From Nitrospinia bacterium (GTDB lineage Bacteria > Nitrospinota > Nitrospinia > Nitrospinales > JAJDAT01), in the NCBI GenBank assembly GCA_029261715.1, contig JAJDAT010000026.1:62001-126000 (forward strand): a stretch of DNA of 64,000 nt. Direction: 5' to 3'. Under the pieces are notes generated by a model, which saw nothing but the letters and a program-made list of their open reading frames with translations, was not told the DNA's origin and made no database searches. Made by a program: the position numbers and the translations under genes. Shown here piece by piece: positions 45,155 through 53,775 of the stretch; position 1 is the stretch's first letter; every line of letters begins with the position of its first letter.

Positions 45155-45348
45155 GAAATCGCTGAAAAAATAAAAGCTCTCTAAAACTTGAAATTTTCTT
45201 TTTACAAAGTAGAAGAGATAGTTTAAAATTTACCATCATAAATAACGATCCCCTAGTTGACCGCCAAATTTAATGGTTATGTGTCTCAGGCGGCTTTAGA
45301 ACAGAAATTTGTAAATCCATTCCGTAAATAAAGATAAAAATGAATTAT

Positions 45349-45425
45349 GGTGGGCGTAGCTCAGTTGGTAGAGTCCTGGATTGTGGCTCCAGATGTCGCG
45401 GGTTCAAGCCCCGTCGCTCACCCCA
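45349..45425 (+). tRNA. tRNA-His (GTG)
   Basis: Acceptor stem GTGGGCG/CGCTCAC plus the His-specific extra G at -1 (45349) opposite C73. The anticodon loop TTGTGGC gives anticodon GTG. The T arm is GCGGG-TTCAAGC-CCCGT and CCA is encoded (45423-45425). Confidence 0.95.
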
Positions 45426-45433
45426 TATTATAG

Positions 45434-45507
45434 GCGTCCGTAGTTCAGCTGGATAGAATATCGGACTTCGAATCCGAGGGTCGCAGGTTCGAATCCTGCC
45501 GGGCGTA
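45434..45507 (+). tRNA. tRNA-Arg (TCG)
   Basis: Acceptor GCGTCCG/CGGGCGT, D arm AGTTCAGCTGGATAGAAT, anticodon loop CTTCGAA giving TCG, T arm GCAGG-TTCGAAT-CCTGC. The discriminator is A and CCA is not encoded (CTA follows). It sits 8 bases after tRNA-His, so both are probably cotranscribed. Confidence 0.93.
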
Positions 45508-45602
45508 CTAAAAATTTCTTGTTAACTAGGTTTGAGGAGAAAATTACATCTTCCTTAAACTTAGAAAACGAGAGACTCTGAAAAGGTAATCTGAGGTAAA
45601 TA

Positions 45603-46544
45603 ATGCCAATTGAAACAAAAAAACGACTGAAGACATTGTCTATAGCGGTGTGTTTTATTTTCGCTTTATCCGCAGGTCCAGTTTGGGCAGATTATAATAG
45701 CTCAGCTCATGTTTCTGGCGCATCCGATAGCGGTCATCATATATCTGGAATGGGTTCAGGCGGTGGACATCATGTAAGTGGAGCCGATACCCATGGCAAG
45801 TCCGAGGGTAGCAAATCTAAAAAACATCATAGTTCCTATTCGCATCCTAAAAAGAAACATGTCGAAGGCAGTAAAGGACGAACCTGGGGAAGAGGAACTT
45901 ATAAGGAAAAACACGGGCATTCTCCAAAACATGCTGAAGGAAGCGGCAAAAAGCATAGTGGACATTACGCTAAAGGACACCATAATAGCGACGGTCACTC
46001 TGCAAGTGGATACGGACATAAAGGCCATAGCGGCAGTAAACACCAGTATGCCAAAGGACATCATAATAGTGGCGGTCACTCTGTAAGTGGACACGGACAT
46101 AAAGGCCATAGCGGAAGCAAACACCATTATGCGAAAGCGCATTGCGCGATCGGTTCTTCGGGACATGGACACAAAAGTTCTGGCGGTAACAAACACGGAG
46201 GACATTCCCAACACAAAAAAGACCCGTTTGTTCATGTGTTGAAGTACAAATGCAAATTAGGATTGACCGAAGCCCAGGTTTCGGAAATAAAAAACCAGCA
46301 GTTTGAATTTGAGAAAGTGTCGATACGATCCCACGCAGCTCATAAAATTGCGCACATGGAACTGGATCGTGTAATTCATGCTGAAAATGTAGACGAATCA
46401 AAAGCGCGTCAGTTAGCGGGAACAATAGCGGGAACAAAAACGCAAAAGATTAAAGCGATGGTAGAAGGCAAGCTAGCGGTGATGCGGATTTTAACCGCCG
46501 AGCAAAAAAGAATCATAACTCGGATGTACAATCGACATAATTAG
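45603..46544 (+). CDS. His-rich periplasmic protein with Spy/CpxP-like C-terminus
   Basis: 313 residues with a signal peptide (LSIAVCFIFALSAGPVWA, cut near residue 29). Residues about 33-208 are extremely rich in His, Gly, Ser and Lys and include near-identical repeats (GHSGSKHQYAKGHHNSGGHS and variants), likely binding Ni, Zn or Cu. Residues about 215-313 are helical with two LTxxQ-type motifs (LGLTEAQVSEIK and ILTAEQKRII), the hallmark of Spy/CpxP/ZraP periplasmic chaperones and metal sensors. It lies between tRNA-Arg and tRNA-Pro on the same strand. A role in metal buffering or envelope stress is inferred. Confidence 0.8.
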   Translation: MPIETKKRLKTLSIAVCFIFALSAGPVWADYNSSAHVSGASDSGHHISGMGSGGGHHVSGADTHGKSEGSKSKKHHSSYSHPKKKHVEGSKGRTWGRGTYKEKHGHSPKHAEGSGKKHSGHYAKGHHNSDGHSASGYGHKGHSGSKHQYAKGHHNSGGHSVSGHGHKGHSGSKHHYAKAHCAIGSSGHGHKSSGGNKHGGHSQHKKDPFVHVLKYKCKLGLTEAQVSEIKNQQFEFEKVSIRSHAAHKIAHMELDRVIHAENVDESKARQLAGTIAGTKTQKIKAMVEGKLAVMRILTAEQKRIITRMYNRHN

Positions 46545-46576
46545 GTGTACAATAGAGACATAAATAGATCAGATAT

Positions 46577-46654
46577 CGGGGCATAGCGCAGCCTGGCTAG
46601 CGCACCTGCTTTGGGAGCAGGGGGTCCCAGGTTCAAATCCTGGTGCCCCGACCA
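46577..46654 (+). tRNA. tRNA-Pro (TGG)
   Basis: Acceptor CGGGGCA/TGCCCCG, anticodon loop TTTGGGA with anticodon TGG, T arm CCAGG-TTCAAAT-CCTGG, discriminator A, and encoded CCA at 46652-46654. A partial copy of its 3' portion lies at 59588-59624, which marks this gene as a probable integration site. Confidence 0.95.
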
Positions 46655-46661
46655 TTAAATC

Positions 46662-46698
46662 AAGGGTTTACGGGACTTTCCGTAGACCCTTTTTTTGT
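46662..46698 (+). terminator. Intrinsic terminator after tRNA-Pro
   Basis: AAGGGTTTACGG pairs with CCGTAGACCCTT (one G-T pair) and is followed by a run of T. Confidence 0.85.
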
Positions 46699-46752
46699 GA
46701 CTTTGACCTCAGCGTGACCGGGCAGAACCGAGACCGCTATAAGCAGGTATAG

Positions 46753-46822
46753 AGAATGAGACGGTAAGGGGCTGGGAAAATCGGCGAAAAATTGAGAAGC
46801 CGTGGCTTTAAATAAGGCTTTG
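46753..46822. repeat. Diverged non-coding repeat, copy B
   Basis: Aligns with 2200-2269 as described there. It lies about 100 bases past the 3' end of the second small membrane-protein gene and directly downstream of tRNA-Pro. Confidence 0.5.
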
Positions 46823-46930
46823 CGGGAATACAGGGGTGTTTGTGGTATCAGATATAGAAAGAATGGAATCGGCGGAAAATTCGCGATTTATTGGGAACAA
46901 AGGGAGACGGTAGCGGCGGCGAAGGAAAAA

Positions 46931-47314
46931 TTATTTCTCGGTTAAGATAACCTTCCTGTTTGAGATGTAAAAGCCATTGGAGGCGATGGCGACCGCTCCG
47001 AGTTTATTTTTAGCGGCGTACTTACAGCGGACAAACCAACCTTTATCCGTTTCTTTAACATTCGTACAAGAATCTATTTTAACGCTATCAGGATTGACGG
47101 CAGTTTGTTGTAGGTATTCGGCAACTTCAAAGTATGAGCCGTTAAACTGGTTAAACAGCGGTTCCGGCCCGTGTTTGTCGGCGAAAGAGCTTTCTATGCT
47201 GGCGGTTTCATTATTGATTTTTTCCAGTCTATTAGTGAATGACCAATAACCTAAGGCTATAAATAGGATTAAAACAATAGATAATTGTTTAGCCATGAAT
47301 TTAAAAGTTTCCAT
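46931..47314 (-). CDS. Small membrane-anchored protein of unknown function, paralogue B
   Basis: 127 residues, one N-terminal membrane segment (LSIVLILFIALGYWSF), then a soluble domain nearly identical in its C-terminal half to the product of 4505-4876. Shared blocks are EVAEYLQQ, NPDSVKI, KETDKGWFV and NGFYISN. The HGPEPLFNQFN/YGPEPLINEIN segment is also shared. Both conserved cysteines are kept. The N-terminal 25 residues differ, as expected for a drifting anchor. It is the first gene after tRNA-Pro, so it may have arrived with the island. Function is unknown. Confidence 0.72.
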   Translation of the reverse strand: METFKFMAKQLSIVLILFIALGYWSFTNRLEKINNETASIESSFADKHGPEPLFNQFNGSYFEVAEYLQQTAVNPDSVKIDSCTNVKETDKGWFVRCKYAAKNKLGAVAIASNGFYISNRKVILTEK

Positions 47315-47339
47315 TTTGGAAGCTCCTGTGAAAAATTTT

Positions 47340-47456
47340 ACGCAACACTAAAAAATTTAAGCGTTGCGTTTACTGTTGCGTTTAGAAATGTTGAAAAACT
47401 CTTTAAAATTATATAGTTAAATCCAAATATAAAAAAATTTACTGTTGCATTAAAAA
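47340..47456. repeat. Short GTTGC repeats and inverted repeat
   Basis: ACGCAAC/GTTGCGT form an inverted repeat (47340-47346, 47363-47369). TTTACTGTTGC(G/A)TT occurs twice downstream. This AT-rich spacer precedes the minus-strand gene at 46931 and may hold its promoter or operator. Confidence 0.35.
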
Positions 47457-47457
47457 A

Positions 47458-47841
47458 CTATTTTTTTCCCCGTCTTTTACAAATATTAGAAAATAATTTA
47501 TCAACTAACATATTTAAATTTACTCCATCTTGACCACTGCCATTCTTTAAAATATAACGAACTTTATCCAAGAGTTCTATGCTTTCCCCTACCTTTTCCG
47601 TAAACTCTTGAAAGTCATAACTATCGACATCGGGATTAAATTTTTCTAGTTTTTCTTCAAGAGAATCAAGGCTATCAATTTCCTCTTCTACGCCTTGAAT
47701 TTCTTTAGGATTCTTGCCCGTTTTAATCCAGTGTGAGTTGGATTCGAATCCCAACGCTAGGTGCGTAAGCTTTACTTCATTGAGACGAAGCCTATAAAGT
47801 ATACGATCAATAATCGTCCTGGTGCTAAGAGTCAGAAACAA
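47458..47841 (-). CDS. Hypothetical helical protein, possibly 5'-truncated
   Basis: 127 residues from a TTG at 47841. No ATG or clear ribosome site exists at the 5' end, which suggests a lost N-terminus or a longer ancestral gene. The product is helical and acidic (VEEEIDSLDSLEEKLEKF) with a basic end (LFSNICKRRGKK). The start (RTIIDRILYRLRLNEVKLTHLAL) resembles DndE-type DNA sulfur-modification proteins only vaguely, so I make no call. It sits in the island between the small membrane protein and the helicase. Confidence 0.45.
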   Translation of the reverse strand: MFLTLSTRTIIDRILYRLRLNEVKLTHLALGFESNSHWIKTGKNPKEIQGVEEEIDSLDSLEEKLEKFNPDVDSYDFQEFTEKVGESIELLDKVRYILKNGSGQDGVNLNMLVDKLFSNICKRRGKK

Positions 47842-48340
47842 TCGGAGTAGATTATTCGGAATTTTTAAAAAAAATATTGCCTGGAGTTTAGGTTTTTAAC
47901 GATAGGTTGCTTATTTCCTTTTTCGCGGGTATTATCGAATGCCAAAAAATAATTTTGCAAATCAATGTTTGTGAGTGCTTTTACGTTAGCGAGGGAGAGG
48001 CAAAACGGCAGTGAAAAAATCTTGTACCTTGAATTATTTTAGTGCTATGAGTTTGGGTAGTTCAGGTTTTGAGAGTTGCTTTAATTAGGTGTGGAGGACC
48101 TTGATACTAGGGACGCAAGGTCAATAAAGAAGTAGAGGTTTAATTGTTAATGCACAGAACTATGAGAAGAGTGATAGATTTTTATTGTTCCATATAACTT
48201 CTTTTTTCAGGGACAACCTGTTGTGATAGTTCCAGAGTCTGCGGACTTGATGGAAGAGTTGCCTCTACCATCTATGAGCCTGCTTTAGTTCGCTTTCACT
48301 AATTGGAAAAGTTTAAAAACTGCATAAGGAAGGGGCTGAT
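47842..48340. other. Intergenic region upstream of the large helicase gene
   Basis: About 500 bases. No convincing gene. The helicase ribosome site AAGGAAGGGGCTGATTTG lies at its end (in-frame start ATG at 48341, second ATG at 48344). Confidence 0.45.
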
Positions 48341-51300
48341 TTGATGGACAATCAAAATATAGGGAGGGATCTGACTGCAGATCAACCTGAAGAGATTTTA
48401 CCCATGATGAAAATTTCTTTAGCCCCTCAAATTAATTTTGCCTATCACCAGAATAGCATTCCTCTTATCAGAGATATTTCCATTACTAATAACACGAAAG
48501 ACGAATTGCAAAGTTTGGTCTTACGGATGGATGTGTCTCCATACTTTGTTGTGCCAAAAACTTGGAGTATTGCTAGCCTCTCAAGTGGTTCTGAAATTAT
48601 TCTTTCTGATCGTGACACAACGCTAGATGGTAAGTTCCTCCTAGGTTTGACGGAATCAATGCGCGGTGAAGTTACTTTTTCACTTCTTAGAGAGGAAACT
48701 GAAATTGCTAAAATCGTCAGTAAAATAGAAATTCTCGCTAGGAATGAATGGGGTGGCTATGGTGCTCAACCTGAATTACTTGCGGCTTTCTCTATGCCAA
48801 ATGACCCAGCGATAGATAAAGTATTGTCTAAGTCTGTTGATATTCTTCGACAGAGTAAAAAGGATGTTGCACTTGATGGCTATACTAGTGGGAAGCGCAT
48901 GCGTTCATGGGAGATCATTTCAGCGATTTGGTCAGCTCTGAGTAGCTTAGGGTTAAATTATTCTTACCCACCGAAAAGTTTTGAGAAAACTGGGCAAAAA
49001 ATTCGGACACCTTCAATGATTGTGTCTAATTGCTTGGCGACATGCATTGATACGACGATGCTTTTTTGCTCCGCGATTGAGCAGGCCAACCTGTATCCTA
49101 TTGTTATTCTCAAGGATGGGCACTCTTTCGTTGGGGCGTGGCTACAGCCGGAAAGTTTTCGGTCTGTTGTGATGGATGACGTTACCGCCCTGAGAAAACG
49201 TATCTCATTAAATGAACTCATTGTTTTTGAAACAACACTTATAACCCAGAAGCCTGGGTTACCATTCTCCGCCGCAATCGAAAATGGGAAAAAACAATTA
49301 GTTGAAGAAGTTGAGGCTAATTTTGTGTGCGCCATTGATATTCAGCGTGCCCGTCAACAGCGAATAAAACCGCTTTCCTTTGTAGAGCATACCGAAAAGG
49401 AAGGTGAAAGCTCAGAGGAAACACAGGCTACATCGGCTGCTGTTCTGGATGAAGCTCCTGCTATTGAAGATTTTTCAAAGCCTGACTTACCTAGCAGTGA
49501 TAAAGAGAGACGCGAAACGCGTTTAGAAAGATGGCAGAGGAAACTGCTTGACCTCTCACTTCGTAACCCTTTGCTTAATTCTTGTCCTTCTCAAACGGTA
49601 ATTCCCGTAATTTGCCCCGATCCAGGGTTACTCGAGGATAAACTTGCAGAGGGAAAGGCGATCAGCCTCTTACCTTTACCGATCATGACAGTAGATGAGG
49701 GTCGGGATGGTGATATTCACGGTGCCCGAACTGGCGAGAGCTTAGATGAGGCATTTGTTTCCAGTGCTCTTATAAAACATGAAATTTATGTTCGCGAAGA
49801 TAAGAAGAAGCTAGAAGCGCGGCTAATTTCTTTGTATCGCAAGGCTAAAGCTGATCTTGAAGAAGGTGGTGCGAATACACTTTTCCTTGCCTTGGGATTT
49901 CTAGTGTGGAAGCGCGAAGATCGGAAAGATAAAAAGTTTCGCGCACCACTCATACTCGTGCCCGTAGAATTGAAACGTAAGTCGGTGCGTTCGGGCGTGA
50001 AGTTGGTATTGCACGATGATGAGCCTCGTTTTAATACGACTCTTCTAGAAATGCTTCGTCAGGATATGGGTTTGGATATCCAGGGTCTTGATGGAGAATT
50101 ACCCACTGATGAGAGTGGTGTTGATGTTGCTGGGATATGGACAAAAATTCGTCATGAGGTAAAAAGCGTTGATGGGTTTGAGGTGACAGAAGAAGTAATT
50201 CTTGGAACTTTTTCTTTCGCTAAATACCTTATGTGGAAAGACCTTGTTGATCGTACTGATCGACTCAAAGAAAACCCCGTCGTCAGGCACTTGATGGAAA
50301 CACCACGAGACCCATACACAACAGATTTGGCTTTTCCTGAACCACGTGAACTCGACCGGCTTTATGAACCTGTAGAACTTTTTACGCCATTGCCAGCAGA
50401 CTCCTCTCAGCTTTCAACAGTGGTTGCCGCGGGACAAGGTAAAGATTTTGTTATTATTGGTCCACCCGGATCAGGCAAGTCTCAATCAATTTCTAATATG
50501 ATTGCCCATCTTATGGGGGCTGGAAAAACTATTCTCTTTGTTTCGGAAAAATCTGCTGCACTTAACGTTGTATATCGGCGGCTAAAAGAAGTAGGTCTTG
50601 GTGATTTCTGTTTAGAGCTTCATTCAAACAAAGCAAAAAAACTAGATGTTATTAATCAGTTTCGTAATGCTTGGGATGTTTCTGAATACATGACTCAGGG
50701 TGAATGGAAAAAGGAGGCCGGTCGTTTAAAAAAAATTAGGGACGAGTTGAATCAATATGTCAAATGCCTTCACGTTACCCACAAAAATGGTTTAACAATT
50801 CACAAAGCGATTGGTCTGGTTGTTAAAAATAAAGATATCCCAGAAATTGAACTGTCCTTTCCGGATGTGAATCAGCACACCGAAGATGACCTAGAGCGAT
50901 TGCGTGGGCATGTGCATGACTTAAAGGTTAGCGCAGAAAAGCTAGAAGATGTTTCTGATCATCCACTAAAGGTAATTGCACAGACAGATTGGTCAAATGC
51001 TTGGCAACATGAAATCATTAATTTAGCAGAAAAGCTTGCTCAGTCTGCAAGGCGATTATTGGATGAAATAGCGACTATTTCTACTTCATTGCATTTTGAT
51101 AAGGATGGTTTGAGTCTGAACCAAGTGGAAGCTATATCATCATTAGCCAAAGCTGTTACCGATGCTTATGGACTAAAACCTGCCTTTGCTCTGGAAGCTT
51201 CTGGTCGAGAAAATATTGTAGACGCAGAGGTGGTTAGTGTTTTATTGGCGGAGTACGAGCAGATAACCAAAGATTTATCCGTTGAGTATACCCCTTTGCC

Positions 51301-53596
51301 TTGGAAGCGCATCTCGGTTGACGATCTATCTGCAAAATGGCAAGAAGCAGAAAACTCTTGGTGGCCGAAATCCTTTTTTGGTCGTTTAAAAGTCCGAAAA
51401 AATCTTATAGAACAAGCTGGTGCGAAAGGAAAACCAGAGTCAGAAAACGACCTGGGAATACTTGCTGAACTTCATAAATGTGGCGCACAGATTGAAGAGT
51501 TGGGGAAAAAAATAACTTCCATTCCCGACTGGTGTGGGTTTGACACTGACTTAAATCGATTAAGTAAAACTTTGGATGTTGCAAAACGTCTTCGAACCGG
51601 GATTATTGCCATAACAGAGGATGCAGATAAGCTTATATCGTTGAAGAGCCAAATAAAAAAGCTCGTTGCTGAAGGAAATGAGCTTCTTGATGAAGAGGGT
51701 GCTATTGGACGTTCTTTAAAAAGAGAAATTGAGGGCTGGAAAACTTATGAAGAAAACCTGGCTGAATTTTCTTTGAAAGCTGCTCAGGCCTTGGGTGACA
51801 ATCTGTCACCTCAGAAAAACGGTTTAACTGAAGTTATAGCAATTTGTGAAAATATTATTGAAAACAAAAACCGTTTAAATGAATGGTGCGCTTGGCGGCA
51901 TGTGCGTAACCTTGCCATTGACTCAGGTCTTAAACCCTTGGTGGATGCACTAGAAAACGGAAGTTTGGCAATTGAACGTCTGGAAGATGGCTTTGACGAG
52001 TCTTACTGCCGTTGGTGGGTTGAGAGAAAAATGGACGCAGATGATATATTGCGCGGTTTTAACTCAAGTCTGCATCAAGATAAAATTGAACAATTCAAGG
52101 CGCTGGATGACCAAGTACGATCTTTGACAACTAAGTATGTGCGAGCCCGTATTTGCAGTGAAATTCCATCAAAAGATGATGTCAAAGGAAATTCAGAATA
52201 CGGAACGCTTCGCCGGATATTAGGGCAGACACGACCTCGAAAATCGTTGCGTAGCCTTATAACAGATATGCCAAATGCGTTGACGCAACTGACACCCTGC
52301 GTATTGATGAGCCCGCTTTCTATTTCTCAATATCTCCCTGTTGATCAAAAAGCATTTGATGTTGTTATTTTTGACGAAGCATCTCAGATTACAGTTTGGG
52401 ATGCCATTGGTTCCATTGCTCGCGCCGAACAGACAATTGTTGCTGGCGATCCTAAGCAACTTCCTCCAACCAGCTTTTTTGGTCGCTCGGATGATGACTC
52501 AGATGAAGATGTCGATGATGCAGATTTGGAGAGTATTTTAGATGAAATGCTTGGTGCAGGTATACCAACAAGGGAACTAGCTTGGCACTATCGCTCGGAA
52601 AATGAATCGCTCATTACTTTTTCAAACCACAATTATTATGGCGGGAATTTAATAACCTTTCCTTCACCAACAGCGAATGACAAGGCAGTAAAGCTTGTTC
52701 CTGTTGATGATGGTGTTTACCTTAGAGGAAAAGGCCGTACAAATCGAGCAGAAGCAGATGCAATTGTTGCAGAAATCGTACGGCGTCTCAAAGACCCTAT
52801 TTTTAACAAAGAAAAGCGCACTATCGGAGTTGTGACGTTTAACACGGAACAAAAAAGTTTAATAGAGGATCTTTTGGATGAAGAAAGGCGACGTCACCCC
52901 GACATTGAGCCTCATTTTGGCGAAGACCTGATTGAACCTGTTTTTGTTAAAAATATTGAATCTGTTCAAGGCGATGAGCGCGATATAATATTATTTTCCA
53001 TCACTTTTGGAAAAGATGTTTCTGGTCGCATGACTATGGATTTTGGCGCAATCAACAAAAGTGGTGGGGAACGCAGGCTAAATGTTGCTATCACCAGAGC
53101 GCGTTCAGAAATGGTAGTGTTTTCTTCTATAGGACCTGATGAAATAGATCTTTCGCGTACATCTGCAAAAGGTGTGAGAGATCTGAAGCATTTTCTTGAT
53201 TATGCTAAACGTGGCTTGAAAGCTTTGGGAGAAGCTGTATCAGGTTCGGTTGGAGATTTTGAGTCACCTTTTGAAATTGCAGTTGCCCGTGGTTTACAAG
53301 AACGAGGCTGGACGGTTCACCCACAGATTGGCGTGTCTGCATTCCGTGTTGATATTGGCATAGTACATCCAGAGTCCCCGGGAAGATATTTGGTTGGAGT
53401 TGAATGTGATGGCGCGACATACCACCGATCTGCTACCGCTCGTGACAGGGATAAAGTGCGTGAAGAAATTCTGTCGCGTTTAGGCTGGAATTTGTTACGT
53501 CTGTGGTCAACAGACTATTGGGTTGATAGTGAAAGAGAGTTAGACCGTCTCGATAGTGAAATTAAAAATATTTTGCATAAAGAAAAGGCAAAGTAA
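48341..53596 (+). CDS. DUF4011-type SF1 helicase with C-terminal Vsr/PD-(D/E)xK-like nuclease domain
   Basis: 1751 residues. Residues about 25-400 are beta-rich and include a transglutaminase-like segment (CLATCIDTTMLFCSAIEQAN). The DUF4011 start (RLERWQRKLLDLSLRNPLLN) is at about 390-410. Helicase motifs are Walker A GPPGSGKSQSISNM (707-714 core), Walker B/DEAS-Q at 1345 (VIFDEASQITVWDA), AGDPKQLPPTSFF, WHYRSE and the late motif SVQGDERDIILFS ... NVAITRAR. The C-terminus (about 1640-1751) has FRVDIGIVHP (D1671) and GVECDGATYH (E1688), a PD-(D/E)xK/Vsr-like nuclease site. Single-gene proteins of this design are found in anti-phage defence loci. Its island setting fits that, but activity is inferred. 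Confidence 0.88.
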   Translation: MMDNQNIGRDLTADQPEEILPMMKISLAPQINFAYHQNSIPLIRDISITNNTKDELQSLVLRMDVSPYFVVPKTWSIASLSSGSEIILSDRDTTLDGKFLLGLTESMRGEVTFSLLREETEIAKIVSKIEILARNEWGGYGAQPELLAAFSMPNDPAIDKVLSKSVDILRQSKKDVALDGYTSGKRMRSWEIISAIWSALSSLGLNYSYPPKSFEKTGQKIRTPSMIVSNCLATCIDTTMLFCSAIEQANLYPIVILKDGHSFVGAWLQPESFRSVVMDDVTALRKRISLNELIVFETTLITQKPGLPFSAAIENGKKQLVEEVEANFVCAIDIQRARQQRIKPLSFVEHTEKEGESSEETQATSAAVLDEAPAIEDFSKPDLPSSDKERRETRLERWQRKLLDLSLRNPLLNSCPSQTVIPVICPDPGLLEDKLAEGKAISLLPLPIMTVDEGRDGDIHGARTGESLDEAFVSSALIKHEIYVREDKKKLEARLISLYRKAKADLEEGGANTLFLALGFLVWKREDRKDKKFRAPLILVPVELKRKSVRSGVKLVLHDDEPRFNTTLLEMLRQDMGLDIQGLDGELPTDESGVDVAGIWTKIRHEVKSVDGFEVTEEVILGTFSFAKYLMWKDLVDRTDRLKENPVVRHLMETPRDPYTTDLAFPEPRELDRLYEPVELFTPLPADSSQLSTVVAAGQGKDFVIIGPPGSGKSQSISNMIAHLMGAGKTILFVSEKSAALNVVYRRLKEVGLGDFCLELHSNKAKKLDVINQFRNAWDVSEYMTQGEWKKEAGRLKKIRDELNQYVKCLHVTHKNGLTIHKAIGLVVKNKDIPEIELSFPDVNQHTEDDLERLRGHVHDLKVSAEKLEDVSDHPLKVIAQTDWSNAWQHEIINLAEKLAQSARRLLDEIATISTSLHFDKDGLSLNQVEAISSLAKAVTDAYGLKPAFALEASGRENIVDAEVVSVLLAEYEQITKDLSVEYTPLPWKRISVDDLSAKWQEAENSWWPKSFFGRLKVRKNLIEQAGAKGKPESENDLGILAELHKCGAQIEELGKKITSIPDWCGFDTDLNRLSKTLDVAKRLRTGIIAITEDADKLISLKSQIKKLVAEGNELLDEEGAIGRSLKREIEGWKTYEENLAEFSLKAAQALGDNLSPQKNGLTEVIAICENIIENKNRLNEWCAWRHVRNLAIDSGLKPLVDALENGSLAIERLEDGFDESYCRWWVERKMDADDILRGFNSSLHQDKIEQFKALDDQVRSLTTKYVRARICSEIPSKDDVKGNSEYGTLRRILGQTRPRKSLRSLITDMPNALTQLTPCVLMSPLSISQYLPVDQKAFDVVIFDEASQITVWDAIGSIARAEQTIVAGDPKQLPPTSFFGRSDDDSDEDVDDADLESILDEMLGAGIPTRELAWHYRSENESLITFSNHNYYGGNLITFPSPTANDKAVKLVPVDDGVYLRGKGRTNRAEADAIVAEIVRRLKDPIFNKEKRTIGVVTFNTEQKSLIEDLLDEERRRHPDIEPHFGEDLIEPVFVKNIESVQGDERDIILFSITFGKDVSGRMTMDFGAINKSGGERRLNVAITRARSEMVVFSSIGPDEIDLSRTSAKGVRDLKHFLDYAKRGLKALGEAVSGSVGDFESPFEIAVARGLQERGWTVHPQIGVSAFRVDIGIVHPESPGRYLVGVECDGATYHRSATARDRDKVREEILSRLGWNLLRLWSTDYWVDSERELDRLDSEIKNILHKEKAK

Positions 53597-53775
53597 AACG
53601 GTTACGAAATATTTTTGTGAATTATGGGGGGGGGGAAATACTAATGTCATTGTCTCAATATTTATTAGAAAATTTATTTAAGGATCTACAGAATGTCTCA
53701 CTATTGTCTTTTATGTGAGCAAGAAGCCATCAAAAATCTGTATGATAAAATACCTCCAGTCCTCCCACCTTATTT
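53597..53775. other. Junction region with a 10-G tract and gene fragments
   Basis: A run of ten G (53626-53635) follows the helicase. A short frame at 53693 (MSHYCLLCEQEAIKNLYDKI) with a CxxC runs into the ABC gene antisense and stops at about 53839. It looks like the 5' end of a gene cut off where the ABC operon begins. The boundary between the two island modules is probably here. Confidence 0.35.

Noticed and set aside
45756-46437. Antisense and shifted frames over the His-rich gene
   Set aside because: Compositional shadows of the His/Gly/Ser repeats. The plus-frame protein has a signal peptide and a Spy-like domain.
47458-47841. DndE-like DNA sulfur-modification protein
   Set aside because: Only a faint N-terminal resemblance and no dnd genes nearby.
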